48,182 nt of DNA from Gammaproteobacteria bacterium (GTDB lineage Bacteria > Pseudomonadota > Gammaproteobacteria > Arenicellales > Poriferihabitantaceae), in assembly GCA_024644945.1 (NCBI GenBank), contig JAHEGU010000020.1:1-48182 (forward strand). The letters run 5' to 3'. A program made the translations under genes and the position numbers. The notes under the pieces are model-generated. The model saw only the letters and a program-made list of their open reading frames with translations. It was not told where the DNA came from and made no database searches. Position 1 is the first letter of the stretch. Each line of letters begins with the position of its first letter. This document shows, in pieces, positions 15,853 through 25,197 of this stretch.

Positions 15853-16274
15853 TTATTTTCTGAGTCTTTTGTATTGTATTTACATATACAAAAAAATTAT
15901 ATGTGTGTATTTAAATTGAGCTTGATATCTACAAAGAATACGTTCCTAGAAGCGCGCTGGAAATACCGGGTTTTTTCAATTTCAGTCTCATCCAGCCGCT
16001 CCAAAATATATCTCAGCATCGTCATAATCGATTATGCTTTATGCGTCCGGAGGATTTTTGGATTTTGGAGTCGATTTTGAGGTCGAAGCATTAGTGTTAA
16101 ATTATCTCTGCCCTAGAAGCTGAAAATTAATGCTCTGATCACGAATTTTGTTAACAATTCTTTGCACGTGACGCCAAAATGAGTGATGCTAGTTTGGAAG
16201 GCGAGCGATATGTGGCAGGTTGAATCAGGTAAGCTGTCTATTCGTTGTGGTTGATAAAGTGTGAGGGTAAAGAA
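15853..16274. other. Intergenic region between the phosphatase gene and recQ
   Basis: A 420-bp AT-rich gap. Apart from repeat copy B (16079-16155) I see no gene. It must contain the promoter of the leftward phosphatase gene close to 15853. recQ ends at its right edge, where its last codons form an 8-bp palindrome (AGAATTAA/TTAATTCT, 16271-16290). Confidence 0.5.
16079..16155. repeat. Dispersed repeat, copy B (degenerate stem)
   Basis: This aligns over its whole length with the unit at 14671-14748: GAGGTC..., AGCATTA.TGTTAA.TTATCT, CCCTA.AAGCTGAA.ATTAAT, GCTCTG and a closing TTGTTAAC. The left arm carries substitutions, so the stem is imperfect here. Same orientation as copy A, 1.4 kb apart. 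Confidence 0.7.
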
Positions 16275-18074
16275 TTAATCGGTTAATTCTCTGATCAGCG
16301 CGAGAAATTCCTCACCATAGCGTTCCTGTTTTGAGCGTCCAATTCCGTTGATGTTCATTAGTTCATCGTATTCTTGAGGTTTATGCGTCGCCATCGCAGC
16401 CAAAGTCGAATCATGAAACACCAGATAAGGTGGAATACCATGCTCTTTTGCAAGTTCCGCTCTCAGTGCACGCATGGCTTCAAACAAGGATTCGTCCTCC
16501 GCATCAAGCTCAGCACCGGCGGACTTCTTAGTTGCCTTCGCCGATTTCGTCTGATGCCTTTGCATCACCTGGACTTCACCCCGAAGCACCGGCCTGCAAC
16601 TTGAGTCGAGCACCAGGCTGCCGTGGCCCTCATCGTCCATGGTGATATAGCCCGCTGCAATCAACTGACGAAACAGGTCACGCCAATCTCGCGCACTCAT
16701 TGCTGTGCCAGTGCCAAACAGAGTAAGTTGGTCGTGTCCGTTCTGCTTTACCCGTGGATCTTTGGTGCTGCCCTGTAGAACTTCAATCAGATAGTTAACC
16801 CCAAATCTCTGCCCGGTTCGGTACACACAAGATAATGCGCGCTGTGCATTTTCAGAATTATCGAAGACTTCCGGCGGGAACAGGCAGTTATCGCAATTGC
16901 CGCAGTCTTCATGCATGGTCTCGTCAAAATACTGAAGCAGGGCGCGGCGGCGGCAAGTTGTGATTTCACACCAGCCGAGCATAGTGCGCAGTTTGTGTTG
17001 CATCAGTTGTTTGTGTGCGTCGGCGGCGTCTGAGTCTTCGACAAAGCTGCTGAGTGTCATCACGTCTTTGAGGCTGTAGGCCATCCAAGCGCTCGCCGGC
17101 AAGCCATCGCGTCCGGCGCGTCCGGTCTCCTGATAATAAGCCTCGAGATTTTTCGGCAGGTTCAGATGGGCAACGAAGCGCACATCGGGCTTGTCGATGC
17201 CCATGCCGAAGGCAATGGTCGCCACCATGATGATGCCTTCTTCGAGCAGGAAACGTCTTTGATTGTGGGCACGGTCTTGATCGTCCATGCCGGCGTGGTA
17301 AACCAGCGCGGTTCGTCCCTGTTGATTCAACCACTCTGCGACCGATTCGGTGCGCTTGCGGCTCAGGCAATATACGATTCCGGAATCTTCTGGATGATTC
17401 GCCTGCAGGAACTGCCAGAGTTGCTGTCGAGAATTGTTAGCATCGACCACTTGATAGTAGATGTTGGGCCGGTCAAAACTGTGGACGAACTGCGCCGCTT
17501 GTTCCAGATGGAGCTGCTCAACGATTTCTTTTCTCACGCGTTTATCGGCGGTGGCGGTGAGCGCGATTCGGGGAACCTTAGGGAAGCGTGTGGGCAGACA
17601 TACAAGCTGTTTGTACTCCTTGCGGAAATCGTGGCCCCATTGCGACACGCAATGGGCCTCGTCGATGGCGAACAGGCCTATCTCTAACTGATCTAAAAAG
17701 TTGAGCGTGTCCGGCATTAGCAGTCTTTCAGGTGAAAGATAGAGCAGCTTGAGTTCGCCGGAGCTGAGCGCGTTTTTTGTGGTCCAGCGCTGTTCCTGAT
17801 CCTGGGAGGAGTTCAGGAATCCAGCGTTGACGCCAAGCTGCTTTAAGGCTTCCACTTGATCCTGCATCAGTGCGATCAGCGGAGAGACGACGATGGTGAC
17901 ACCATCTCTAATCAGCGCGGGGATCTGGTAGCAGAGTGATTTACCGCCACCGGTTGGCATCAGCACCAGACAGTCTTTGCCGTCTAGCAGACTGTCGATG
18001 ATCTGTTGCTGAGAGTGACGAAAACCGTCGTAACCAAATACTTCCTTGAGAATGGTCTCGGCCTGGGATGACAC
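16275..18074 (-). CDS. recQ: ATP-dependent DNA helicase RecQ
   Basis: The 599-residue protein has all RecQ parts in order: motif I LMPTGGGKSLCYQIPALI, motif II IDEAHCVSQWGHDFR with the RecQ aromatic-rich loop, motif VI YYQETGRAGRDG, the RecQ-Ct zinc site (CEITTCRRRALLQYFDE then CGNCDNC), the winged helix, and a C-terminal HRDC domain (LRAELAKEHGIPPYLVFHDS to GIGRSKQERYG). Length matches E. coli RecQ (about 610). It is a 3'-5' helicase in RecF-pathway recombination and fork repair. It is transcribed alone, with its start facing the divergent DMT transporter gene across a 240-bp gap. Confidence 0.97.
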   Translation of the reverse strand: MSSQAETILKEVFGYDGFRHSQQQIIDSLLDGKDCLVLMPTGGGKSLCYQIPALIRDGVTIVVSPLIALMQDQVEALKQLGVNAGFLNSSQDQEQRWTTKNALSSGELKLLYLSPERLLMPDTLNFLDQLEIGLFAIDEAHCVSQWGHDFRKEYKQLVCLPTRFPKVPRIALTATADKRVRKEIVEQLHLEQAAQFVHSFDRPNIYYQVVDANNSRQQLWQFLQANHPEDSGIVYCLSRKRTESVAEWLNQQGRTALVYHAGMDDQDRAHNQRRFLLEEGIIMVATIAFGMGIDKPDVRFVAHLNLPKNLEAYYQETGRAGRDGLPASAWMAYSLKDVMTLSSFVEDSDAADAHKQLMQHKLRTMLGWCEITTCRRRALLQYFDETMHEDCGNCDNCLFPPEVFDNSENAQRALSCVYRTGQRFGVNYLIEVLQGSTKDPRVKQNGHDQLTLFGTGTAMSARDWRDLFRQLIAAGYITMDDEGHGSLVLDSSCRPVLRGEVQVMQRHQTKSAKATKKSAGAELDAEDESLFEAMRALRAELAKEHGIPPYLVFHDSTLAAMATHKPQEYDELMNINGIGRSKQERYGEEFLALIRELTD

Positions 18075-18315
18075 GTTTATTCCTGGTTTGATTTGTGGTG
18101 AGCGGCCTTGCCTGGCGTGCTCCAGAGATTAGGCCGAAGTGTATCAAGAATAACGACCGCTAAGAAATTTGAATTGTCCTTGGAATGGCCCGTGCATGCT
18201 AAGCCAGGTCTGCGGTTGTTGATTGAAGGGCAGGGTCCAGGCGATGAATGATTTTTCGATTTAAACTTTACAGCGGTTTTGATACATTGCACCGGCCCTT
18301 TTCAGTTTCCCTTTT

Positions 18316-19215
18316 ATGACTCCCTCCGAACACCAGGAACACCATCTGCACAAACAAAACCTCACTGCGGCACTTTTAGTCATGCTCGGAATGGCGATGA
18401 TCTCCTCCAACGATGCGTTGATGAAACTCTCGAGTGCTGAGCTTGGTGTTGGGCAGTTACTGTTTGTTAGGGGCAGTCTGGCTGTGATTCTGTTTTCCGT
18501 TTTTATTAAATTGAGCGGAAAGCCGTTATTGCCCCGACGTCTGTTTAGTCGTTGGAACGGTTTGCGTGCGCTGTGCGAGTGTTGTGCCACGATTTGTTTT
18601 ATTACAGGATTGACCTTGCTGCCTATCGCAATTGCATCAACCTTAGTGTGGACGACACCTATGCTGTTGACTCTGGCAGCGGCAATCGTGCTCAAAGAAA
18701 CCGTTTCCCCTGGACGCTGGCTCGCGGTGTTCAGTGGTTTCGCCGGGGTCTTGCTTGTCACTAATCCATTTGGAGAATCTTTTTCTCCGGCGATGCTGCT
18801 GCCTTTGTTGGCGGCGATATTTGTGACAGCACGTGATTTGATGACACGGCGCATCGAGGCGAGTGTCGATTCGCTATACATTGTACTCACCACTTTGACC
18901 GTAGTGACGGTGGCAGGATTCCTGATGGCGTTATTCGATTGGCGCCCGGTGAGTCTGACCCGCGCGGGATGGTTGACCCTGAGCGCGCTGTTGCTGGGAA
19001 CAGGATTCTTGTGTCAGATCACTGCCGTGCGCAAAGGTGAGTTGTCGTTTATTGCCCCTTTTTCTTATACCGGTATTATTGTGGCCGTGTTCTGGGGTTA
19101 TGTGGTGTGGCAGCAGTGGCCCTCTAATCTGACTTTTGCCGGGATCGCCCTGATTGTCGGGTCAGGTATGTATATTCTGACAGTCGGTAGAATCAGCCGA
19201 CGAGGTCTTCGGTAG
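18316..19215 (+). CDS. DMT superfamily (EamA) transporter
   Basis: The 299-residue protein has about ten membrane helices in two EamA halves. Half one includes MISSNDALMKLSSAELGVGQ (N-terminal helix pair) and TLVWTTPMLLTLAAAIVLKE with the conserved Glu; half two includes GELSFIAPFSYTGIIVAVFW followed by ...GSGMYIL. The family exports or imports metabolites such as amino acids and nucleosides. It converges on dgcN with an 8-bp gap, so it is not in the same operon, though proximity to D-glutamate genes makes an amino acid substrate thinkable. Substrate not assignable. Confidence 0.9.
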   Translation: MTPSEHQEHHLHKQNLTAALLVMLGMAMISSNDALMKLSSAELGVGQLLFVRGSLAVILFSVFIKLSGKPLLPRRLFSRWNGLRALCECCATICFITGLTLLPIAIASTLVWTTPMLLTLAAAIVLKETVSPGRWLAVFSGFAGVLLVTNPFGESFSPAMLLPLLAAIFVTARDLMTRRIEASVDSLYIVLTTLTVVTVAGFLMALFDWRPVSLTRAGWLTLSALLLGTGFLCQITAVRKGELSFIAPFSYTGIIVAVFWGYVVWQQWPSNLTFAGIALIVGSGMYILTVGRISRRGLR

Positions 19216-19223
19216 ACAATGTA

Positions 19224-20264
19224 TCAGGAGTCAAGCACGGCCTGACCAAGCTTGCCCGCACCAAATCGCACGACATCATCGACCGGTAATCCGGTTTCAT
19301 CCTCCAGTTTTGCGATCTCATGCTGCGCTGTTTCCTGATCAAGTTTAGAGGTGTTGAGCGCGACGCCGATGGTATTGGCGGTGGTCAGCGATCCGCAAAC
19401 CCGCGCCAGCTCCTCGTTCAACTGGATGAACGCCTTAATTGGGGGGACTTTGACCGCTTCTGGCTTGCGCAGTCTAGTCATGCCCGCCCGGTGACACATT
19501 ATCAGGCGGTTGGCGCAACTGCCGCGTAACAGAGACAGCGTGGCGCTACTGCCAGGATGGAGCAATGAGCCTTGTCCTTCAATAAAAATAATATCGCTGT
19601 TGGCGACACCCATTACCGCGGTTTCTACCGCACCGCAGGCATGGTCGAGTTTAAACGCATCGAGTGGGATGCCCTGGCCGGTAACCGTAATCCCGATCTG
19701 TCCGGTTGCGACAAAGGTGCTGCTCGGGTTCTTTTCTGTGACCCACTTATAGACCTCGAGGCCTACGGTCATTTTCCCCACCGCCATATCCGTGCCAACC
19801 ATCAACACACGTTTATTATTGAGTTCGGCAGCACGCGCCGATGCAATGGCGGGCGTGAAAGCAGGCTGCCGGACATCCCAGATCCATTGATTATCAGGGT
19901 TCGAAATTTTGTCGCCAATCTGTTCATTGAGCCTGTCGTGCAGGCCGTTAACGATGCTCATTCCAAATTTCAATGCCTGTTCCAGTTGTGGATACCAGTC
20001 ATCGGGAACGCGGCCCCCTGAAGGCGCGGTACCTAGCACTAGAACTTCCGCGCCCAGGTCGTGGGCTTCAACAATGGAACCAACCACTGGATAGTCATAG
20101 GGCAGCGAGCAGGCATCATTCACTCTTTTACCGGCATTGGTGGAATCCACCACACACACTACCGGGTTTTTAATGTAACGCATTACGCCATATCCCATCT
20201 TGCCGTAGTCGCTATCGAGATTGGCCTCCATATAAACAGCAATTTTTTGATTTTTATTCAGCAT
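19224..20264 (-). CDS. dgcN: D-glutamate N-acetyltransferase-type protein (DUF1611)
   Basis: The 346-residue protein is a DUF1611 member: an N-terminal Rossmann-like domain (YMEANLDSDYGKMGYGVMRY, LVLGTAPSGGRVPDDW) and a C-terminal P-loop-like domain with VLMVGTDMAVGKMTVGLEVY and DIIFIEGQGSLLHPG. The family member DgcN has been shown to acetylate D-glutamate with acetyl-CoA, and it acts with DgcA, a racemase of N-acetyl-glutamate. The adjacent upstream gene (24 bp) is a DgcA-type epimerase, the diagnostic pairing. Pta is the next gene up and makes acetyl-CoA. I therefore call dgcN, but another D-amino acid as substrate is not excluded. Confidence 0.8.
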   Translation of the reverse strand: MLNKNQKIAVYMEANLDSDYGKMGYGVMRYIKNPVVCVVDSTNAGKRVNDACSLPYDYPVVGSIVEAHDLGAEVLVLGTAPSGGRVPDDWYPQLEQALKFGMSIVNGLHDRLNEQIGDKISNPDNQWIWDVRQPAFTPAIASARAAELNNKRVLMVGTDMAVGKMTVGLEVYKWVTEKNPSSTFVATGQIGITVTGQGIPLDAFKLDHACGAVETAVMGVANSDIIFIEGQGSLLHPGSSATLSLLRGSCANRLIMCHRAGMTRLRKPEAVKVPPIKAFIQLNEELARVCGSLTTANTIGVALNTSKLDQETAQHEIAKLEDETGLPVDDVVRFGAGKLGQAVLDS

Positions 20265-20288
20265 TTTGTGATTTAAATATTAGTTCGA

Positions 20289-21335
20289 TCAAGCGAATCC
20301 AGGTTTAAATGCGGCGCCATGACCCGGTAAGTCATTGGGCATAATAATACCGTCTATCATTTCTGCTCCGGTGCACGGGTCCGGATCCAGATTTAAATGT
20401 GAATCAAGATCGATATGATCAATGAAACCTGTAATCGCGGCGCCCGCGGCAATTGACATGGAGGATTCTCCCATACAGCCGATCATGGTTTGAAGATTAT
20501 GTTCCTTCGCCGCAGCCACGATACGCAGGGCTTCAGTGATGCCGCCGCATTTCATCAACTTCATGTTTACGCCATCTATGCAGTGCGCCCATTTACCAAC
20601 GTCTTCTGAATACCGGCATGACTCATCGATGTAGATAGGAAGGGGGCGATTCTTAAACAATTCGGCTAATCCATCTTCCGCACCTTGTTTTAGCGGCTGC
20701 TCAATGTAATCTGCGCCGCGCTCAGCAATCCACTTCATCATGTGCAGCGCTTCTTTGACATCCCATCCGCCATTGGCATCTACCCGGAGTTGAACATCAT
20801 AAGGTCTGGTGCTTTCAATCACCTGGTTGTACATTGCCATGTCGGCGTCAATACCTTCCGGTGAGCCGAGTTTGATTTTAAGTGACTTGACGCCAGTGCC
20901 TCCGAGTAGAAGGGGCACTCGCTCCTTTACAACTTCTGGAGGATTAATGCCGATCGTGACCGAGGTCGGCACGGTCGGTTTACCCGCCCCGAGCAACCGA
21001 TAAAGTGGTTGGCCAGTTTTCTTGCCGAGCCAGTCCCATAGCGCGATGTCGAGTGCTGCCGAGGCGCAAGCCGGTACATCCTGTTCTCGTGCAAGGTTGT
21101 ATATCGCTTCCACCGACAGGTCGTCGAGATCATTTTCAAGAAACGTTTGCAATGAAGTCTGTGCTGCCTCAGGTGTATCTGCTCCTTCAGTTTTCCCGGG
21201 AGACATCTCACCGAGACCGGTAATGTCCTGCATGGTGACTGACACGAAAAGATTATCCGAGCCACTGTGCACACCGCGACTGATCGCGAGCGGAAAGCGC
21301 TTTTTAAGGTGAATGGTTTTGAAATCGACTTGCAT
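20289..21335 (-). CDS. dgcA: N-acetyl-D-glutamate racemase / dipeptide epimerase-type enolase-superfamily enzyme
   Basis: The 348 residues form an enolase-superfamily barrel of the dipeptide-epimerase branch. Catalytic positions are visible: K153 and K155 (KIK), D186 (VDANGGWD), E212 (IEQPL) and D237 (YIDES) as Mg2+ ligands, and K259 (NMKLMKCGGI) as the second base. Two catalytic lysines on opposite faces suit racemisation or epimerisation. Pairing with dgcN supports conversion of N-acetyl-D-glutamate to the L form. The stop of pta is 8 bp upstream, so pta-dgcA-dgcN is clearly one transcript. L-Ala-D/L-Glu epimerase activity is the main alternative. Confidence 0.82.
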   Translation of the reverse strand: MQVDFKTIHLKKRFPLAISRGVHSGSDNLFVSVTMQDITGLGEMSPGKTEGADTPEAAQTSLQTFLENDLDDLSVEAIYNLAREQDVPACASAALDIALWDWLGKKTGQPLYRLLGAGKPTVPTSVTIGINPPEVVKERVPLLLGGTGVKSLKIKLGSPEGIDADMAMYNQVIESTRPYDVQLRVDANGGWDVKEALHMMKWIAERGADYIEQPLKQGAEDGLAELFKNRPLPIYIDESCRYSEDVGKWAHCIDGVNMKLMKCGGITEALRIVAAAKEHNLQTMIGCMGESSMSIAAGAAITGFIDHIDLDSHLNLDPDPCTGAEMIDGIIMPNDLPGHGAAFKPGFA

Positions 21336-21343
21336 GATTTAAC

Positions 21344-22342
21344 TTAGTCCGATGCCTGTACGGCAGTAACCGCAACGAGATTAACAATATCGGTAACGCT
21401 GCAGCCTCTCGATAGATCATTAATAGGCTTATTGAGCCCTTGCAGGACAGGTCCAATTGCCTGGACCCCACCGATTCGCTGGGCGATTTTATACCCGATA
21501 TTGCCGGATTGCAGGTCGGGAAATATAAACACATTCGCTGGAGCGGTAATCTTTATCTGGGGCGCTTTCTTCTCGAGGATCTCCGGGACAATCGCGGCGT
21601 CGAACTGGACTTCTGTCATCAGCTTGATGTCCGGTCGCAGTCGAGAAACTATGTCCCCGGCTTCCCGCACGCGCGCCACATTTGCATGTTCCGCACTGCC
21701 GGCAGTAGAGAAGCTGAGCAGTGCGACCTTGGGGTCGATCCCAGCCAGATCGGCGGCGCTGTCAGCGGAATCTATGGCGATGCATGCCAATTCTTCCGGG
21801 TTCGGTTCGATTACCATTCCACAGTCGGCATATAGAGCTGTGCCTTGAATAGCCTGGTGAGGCAGTTCGTGCTGCATGAGGAAGAAACTCGATACAATTT
21901 TACTGTCGGGTTTCTTTCCAACCAGTTGCAGCGCGCTTCGCACCACATCCGCTGTCGGATGGGTGGCACCTGCCACCATTCCATCTGTCATACCAGCGCG
22001 CACCAAACTTGCTCCCATCAGCAATGGATTGGAAATCATGGTCAGTGCTCTAGCTTCTGAAATACCTTTGTGTTTACGGGCCTCATACAGAATCGGCGCC
22101 ATTTTTTGCTGCCGATCTGAATCAGCTGGATTGAGTACCGCTATCCCACTTATGTCGAAAGAGCCCTCTTTGGCAATAGCATCGATTTCGTTCGGATTGC
22201 CGATCAATGTTACTTCTGCGATTCTTTGCTCACCTATAATGGACGCAGCTTCTATTACTCTCCGATCGGTACCTTCTGGCAACACGACTCGCCTGGTTCG
22301 AGACTTGGCCGTTTCGATAATTTTGGATAGTCTATTCATCAT
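21344..22342 (-). CDS. pta: Phosphate acetyltransferase (short form)
   Basis: The 332-residue protein is the short single-domain Pta: RRVVLPEGTDRRVIEAASII at the N-terminus, GMTDGMVAGATHPTADVVRS in the substrate region, and NVFIFPDLQSGNIGYKIAQR with GPVLQGLNKPINDLSRGCSV near the C-terminus. It interconverts acetyl phosphate + CoA and acetyl-CoA + Pi. Short Pta genes commonly sit beside xsc and convert the acetyl phosphate from sulfoacetaldehyde. Here it also leads the pta-dgcA-dgcN unit, whose last member consumes acetyl-CoA. Confidence 0.95.
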   Translation of the reverse strand: MMNRLSKIIETAKSRTRRVVLPEGTDRRVIEAASIIGEQRIAEVTLIGNPNEIDAIAKEGSFDISGIAVLNPADSDRQQKMAPILYEARKHKGISEARALTMISNPLLMGASLVRAGMTDGMVAGATHPTADVVRSALQLVGKKPDSKIVSSFFLMQHELPHQAIQGTALYADCGMVIEPNPEELACIAIDSADSAADLAGIDPKVALLSFSTAGSAEHANVARVREAGDIVSRLRPDIKLMTEVQFDAAIVPEILEKKAPQIKITAPANVFIFPDLQSGNIGYKIAQRIGGVQAIGPVLQGLNKPINDLSRGCSVTDIVNLVAVTAVQASD

Positions 22343-22496
22343 TGGCAGATTATCTAGATCGTTCGATTAGTTCTGGAGAAAAAACGGTCTAAAAACAGAG
22401 CCACGGATTATGCCACTCCAGCGAACTAATTCGCGGCATAAATTAGATTAATTCGGGGCTTGTTGCGATCGAGCAGGTGTTCTCAGACGCCAGGTG

Positions 22497-23132
22497 TTAC
22501 CGATGCCGCAACCCGAGCCGCCAGGCTTGCAGAACTGTAATCGGCACTAACCAAATCAGCATTTCACTGAGGAAGAAACCGAATAAAGCCCAATGAAGAA
22601 AGATCAGCACTGTTGAGAAGTAGACCCAGCGATGCAGCTTCTTCCATCGCGAACCAAGAGTATCTACTGATTTATCATTTGAAGTGATTGCGAGCAATAA
22701 CAGTATCAGTAATGCAATCCAACCGATTGCGATTTTTGGATCTTCCATATGCCACAGAACATCAGCAAATTCGGAATTTCTTCGTAGATAGATCATGAGG
22801 TGTATCAACGCATACCCAAAGCACGCCAACCCGAGGTAGCGCCTTCGTCTTTGAAACCACCTCAGGATCGACACCATCTTTCGGCTGCTCCGGAAGATCA
22901 ACATCAGGGGTGTTATTGCCAGGGTGGTAACTAACAGCTGAACCGATACGACTCCAGAGTCATACATCATTTCTGGGTAGTAGCGCTGATCGAAGTAGAA
23001 ATCCATTATCAGCGGCAAGGCCGGTAACGCCAGTAGTATCCACAAGACGACCCTGTGCTCAATTACAGTCAGGCATAGCTGCGTCAGGTTCCTGCTGTAT
23101 TTGTCTGGTGCCGCGGAATTGGCGGGTTTCAC
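22497..23132 (-). CDS. YedZ/MsrQ-like ferric-reductase-type haem membrane protein
   Basis: The 211-residue protein has about six membrane helices of the ferric-reductase-like family. Candidate haem-ligating His residues are in RRYLGLACFGYALIHLMIYL (helix 3), WKKLHRWVYFSTVLIFLHWA (two His, helix 5) and nearby. The W-K-x-L-H-R-x-x-Y motif is the MsrQ signature. MsrQ supplies quinol electrons to the periplasmic molybdoenzyme MsrP, but no msrP is in the window. It lies between the xsc terminator and pta. A role in periplasmic sulfite or sulfoxide electron transfer is inferred from context. Confidence 0.8.
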   Translation of the reverse strand: MKPANSAAPDKYSRNLTQLCLTVIEHRVVLWILLALPALPLIMDFYFDQRYYPEMMYDSGVVSVQLLVTTLAITPLMLIFRSSRKMVSILRWFQRRRRYLGLACFGYALIHLMIYLRRNSEFADVLWHMEDPKIAIGWIALLILLLLAITSNDKSVDTLGSRWKKLHRWVYFSTVLIFLHWALFGFFLSEMLIWLVPITVLQAWRLGLRHR

Positions 23133-23285
23133 TATTTATTCGACAAGACTGAAATTCCGATCATGAAGAAGCTGGCCCCAAAATCTGCTGAAAGTTCAAA
23201 CTATCCGCGGGACTGTCTCCTGGCACATGTTGCATACCGGGAATCAGAATTCGGTATCCTGCCGCACAAACAGTATCTTAAAACT

Positions 23286-23316
23286 AAAAAAAGCCGCGTC
23301 CGAATCCGGACGCGGC
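23286..23316 (-). terminator. Rho-independent terminator of ald-xsc
   Basis: On the minus strand GCCGCGTCCG and CGGACGCGGC form a perfect 10-bp GC-rich stem with a 4-base loop (arms 23293-23302 and 23307-23316), followed by seven T residues (A7 at 23286-23292 on the plus strand). It starts 23 bp after the xsc stop codon and should stop leftward transcription before the haem-protein gene. Confidence 0.92.
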
Positions 23317-23338
23317 CTTATTTACCAAGATTTTACGA

Positions 23339-25102
23339 TTAAACGTAGTCTTTGTACTTCGCCAGATGACGTACCGGCTTTGACAGAGCATCGCGTCGGA
23401 ACGGATCACCGAGTTCACGGGTGCACATGATCTCGATCACCGTGGTTTTTCCTTCGTTCATCTGTGCATCGATCGCTTGCTTGAGGGCAGGGCCGACCTG
23501 GTCAAGCTGGTCGACAGTGATGGCTTCCGCGCCCATGGCCTTGGCGATGGCGTTGAAGTCCTGGCTGGTGAGTTCGTCGGCGACGAATCGACGGCCATAG
23601 AAATCCACCTGGTTTTTCTTTTCCGCACCCCATTGCCGGTTATGAAATACCACCGCGGTGACAGGAATGTTATGGCGCACTGCGGTCATCACTTCGACCA
23701 TACTCATCGACCAGGCGCCGTCTCCGGAATAAGCCACGGCCGGGCGATCCATGGCAGCACACTTGGCGCCAATCATGGTGGGTAGTGAATAGCCGCAGTT
23801 GCCGAAGCTCATCGGCGCAAAGAAACTGCGACCACGCTCGAATCGCAGATAGCTGTTCGATACGGCGTTGATGTTACCGATGTCGGTGGAGACCATAACG
23901 TCTTTAGGCATGGCGTTTTCAAGCTCGCGCAGTACCTGGCGTGGGTGCAGCCAGTTACCTTCCTCGGAATTCTGTTCTTCGATCATATCGAGGCTGTAAT
24001 CGTCGTTTTCGTGAACCCAATCGCTTAGTTCTTTTTCCCAGGATTCCTTTTCCGCGGCGATGGTCGCAGCTCGCTCTTCGCGGCTAGCGTCGCAAGCCAG
24101 TGTCTTGTCCTGAATTCGATCGAGAAGTGCCTTAGCCGCTGCACCCGCGTCGCCACAGATACCTACAGAGATTTTTTTCACCAGGCCGAGCATTTTATGA
24201 TCGGCGTCGATCTGGATGATCTTGGCATCTTTCGGCCAGTAGTCGATACCGTACTGGGGAAGGGTGCCAAAAGGGCCGAGGCGGGTGCCGAGTGCAATCA
24301 CCACATCTGCCTTACTCATAAGAGACATTGCGGCCTTGGAACCTTGGTAGCCGAGTGGGCCGGTCCACAGCGGGTGACTCGCCGGGAAGGAGTCGTTGTG
24401 CAAGTAGCTGTTGGCAACCGGGCAGCCGAGACGCTCGGCCAGGGCCGTGCATTCTTCGATGGCATCGCCCATCACTACACCACCTCCGGACAAGAGCACC
24501 GGGAATTTAGCCTTAGCAAGAAGGTCAGCGGCTTCATTCAGGGTTTTCTCTCCACCGGGGCCACGATCGATTCGCATCGGCTGGGGAATTTCTACGTCGA
24601 TATCGCCATAGAAGTAATCGCGCGGGATATTGAGCTGGGTCGGGCCCATCTCTGACATCGCACGATCAAAACAGCGCGCTGTAAACTCCGCCATTCTGTT
24701 TGGATTGACGACGTGACCTTGATACTTAGTGAATTCCTCAAACATCGGCAGCTGATTAGCTTCCTGGAAACCGCCAAGCCCCATGCCCATGGTGCCGGTT
24801 TCAGGCGTAATCATGACTACCGGTGAATGCGCCCAGTAAGCGGCGGCGATAGCGGTCACGCAGTTGCTGATACCGGGGCCGTTCTGACCAATCACAACAC
24901 CGTGACGACCGCTGACTCGAGCATACCCGTCGGCCATGTGCGCACCGCCTTGCTCGTGGACCACCGGAATCAGGCGAATGCCTGCCGGTGCAAAAATATC
25001 CATAGCGTCCATAAAGGCTGAGCCCATGATGCCAAAGATGTCCGTTACGCCATTGGCGACCAGTGTTTCAACAAATGCCTCGCTAGGCGTCATTCTAGCC
25101 AT
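23339..25102 (-). CDS. xsc: Sulfoacetaldehyde acetyltransferase
   Basis: The 587-residue ThDP enzyme starts MARMTPSEAFVETLVANGVT with an AGAGGA ribosome-binding site. The cofactor-activating Glu is E50 in VVHEQGGAHMADGYAR. The ThDP/Mg motif is GDGAWSMSMVEVMTAVRHNI and closes with the Xsc-type NRQWGAEKKNQ. TPETGTMGMGLGGFQEANQL is characteristic of Xsc rather than of acetolactate synthase. It splits sulfoacetaldehyde with phosphate into acetyl phosphate and sulfite, the key C-S cleavage in taurine and isethionate catabolism. Ald lies 95 bp upstream, a strong terminator downstream, and pta further along the same strand. Confidence 0.96.
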   Translation of the reverse strand: MARMTPSEAFVETLVANGVTDIFGIMGSAFMDAMDIFAPAGIRLIPVVHEQGGAHMADGYARVSGRHGVVIGQNGPGISNCVTAIAAAYWAHSPVVMITPETGTMGMGLGGFQEANQLPMFEEFTKYQGHVVNPNRMAEFTARCFDRAMSEMGPTQLNIPRDYFYGDIDVEIPQPMRIDRGPGGEKTLNEAADLLAKAKFPVLLSGGGVVMGDAIEECTALAERLGCPVANSYLHNDSFPASHPLWTGPLGYQGSKAAMSLMSKADVVIALGTRLGPFGTLPQYGIDYWPKDAKIIQIDADHKMLGLVKKISVGICGDAGAAAKALLDRIQDKTLACDASREERAATIAAEKESWEKELSDWVHENDDYSLDMIEEQNSEEGNWLHPRQVLRELENAMPKDVMVSTDIGNINAVSNSYLRFERGRSFFAPMSFGNCGYSLPTMIGAKCAAMDRPAVAYSGDGAWSMSMVEVMTAVRHNIPVTAVVFHNRQWGAEKKNQVDFYGRRFVADELTSQDFNAIAKAMGAEAITVDQLDQVGPALKQAIDAQMNEGKTTVIEIMCTRELGDPFRRDALSKPVRHLAKYKDYV

Positions 25103-25197
25103 TTTAGTTCCTCTTAAACTTTTAGTCAGTTAAATATAAATATATAGTTGTCTTGTCATTATTTTCTGGTCAGTCCTGACAGGAAATAACAATAAAA

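Noticed and set aside
21876-22370. A 164-codon plus-strand frame across pta
   Set aside because: Antisense to pta with Ser/Ala-rich nonsense composition and no ribosome-binding site.
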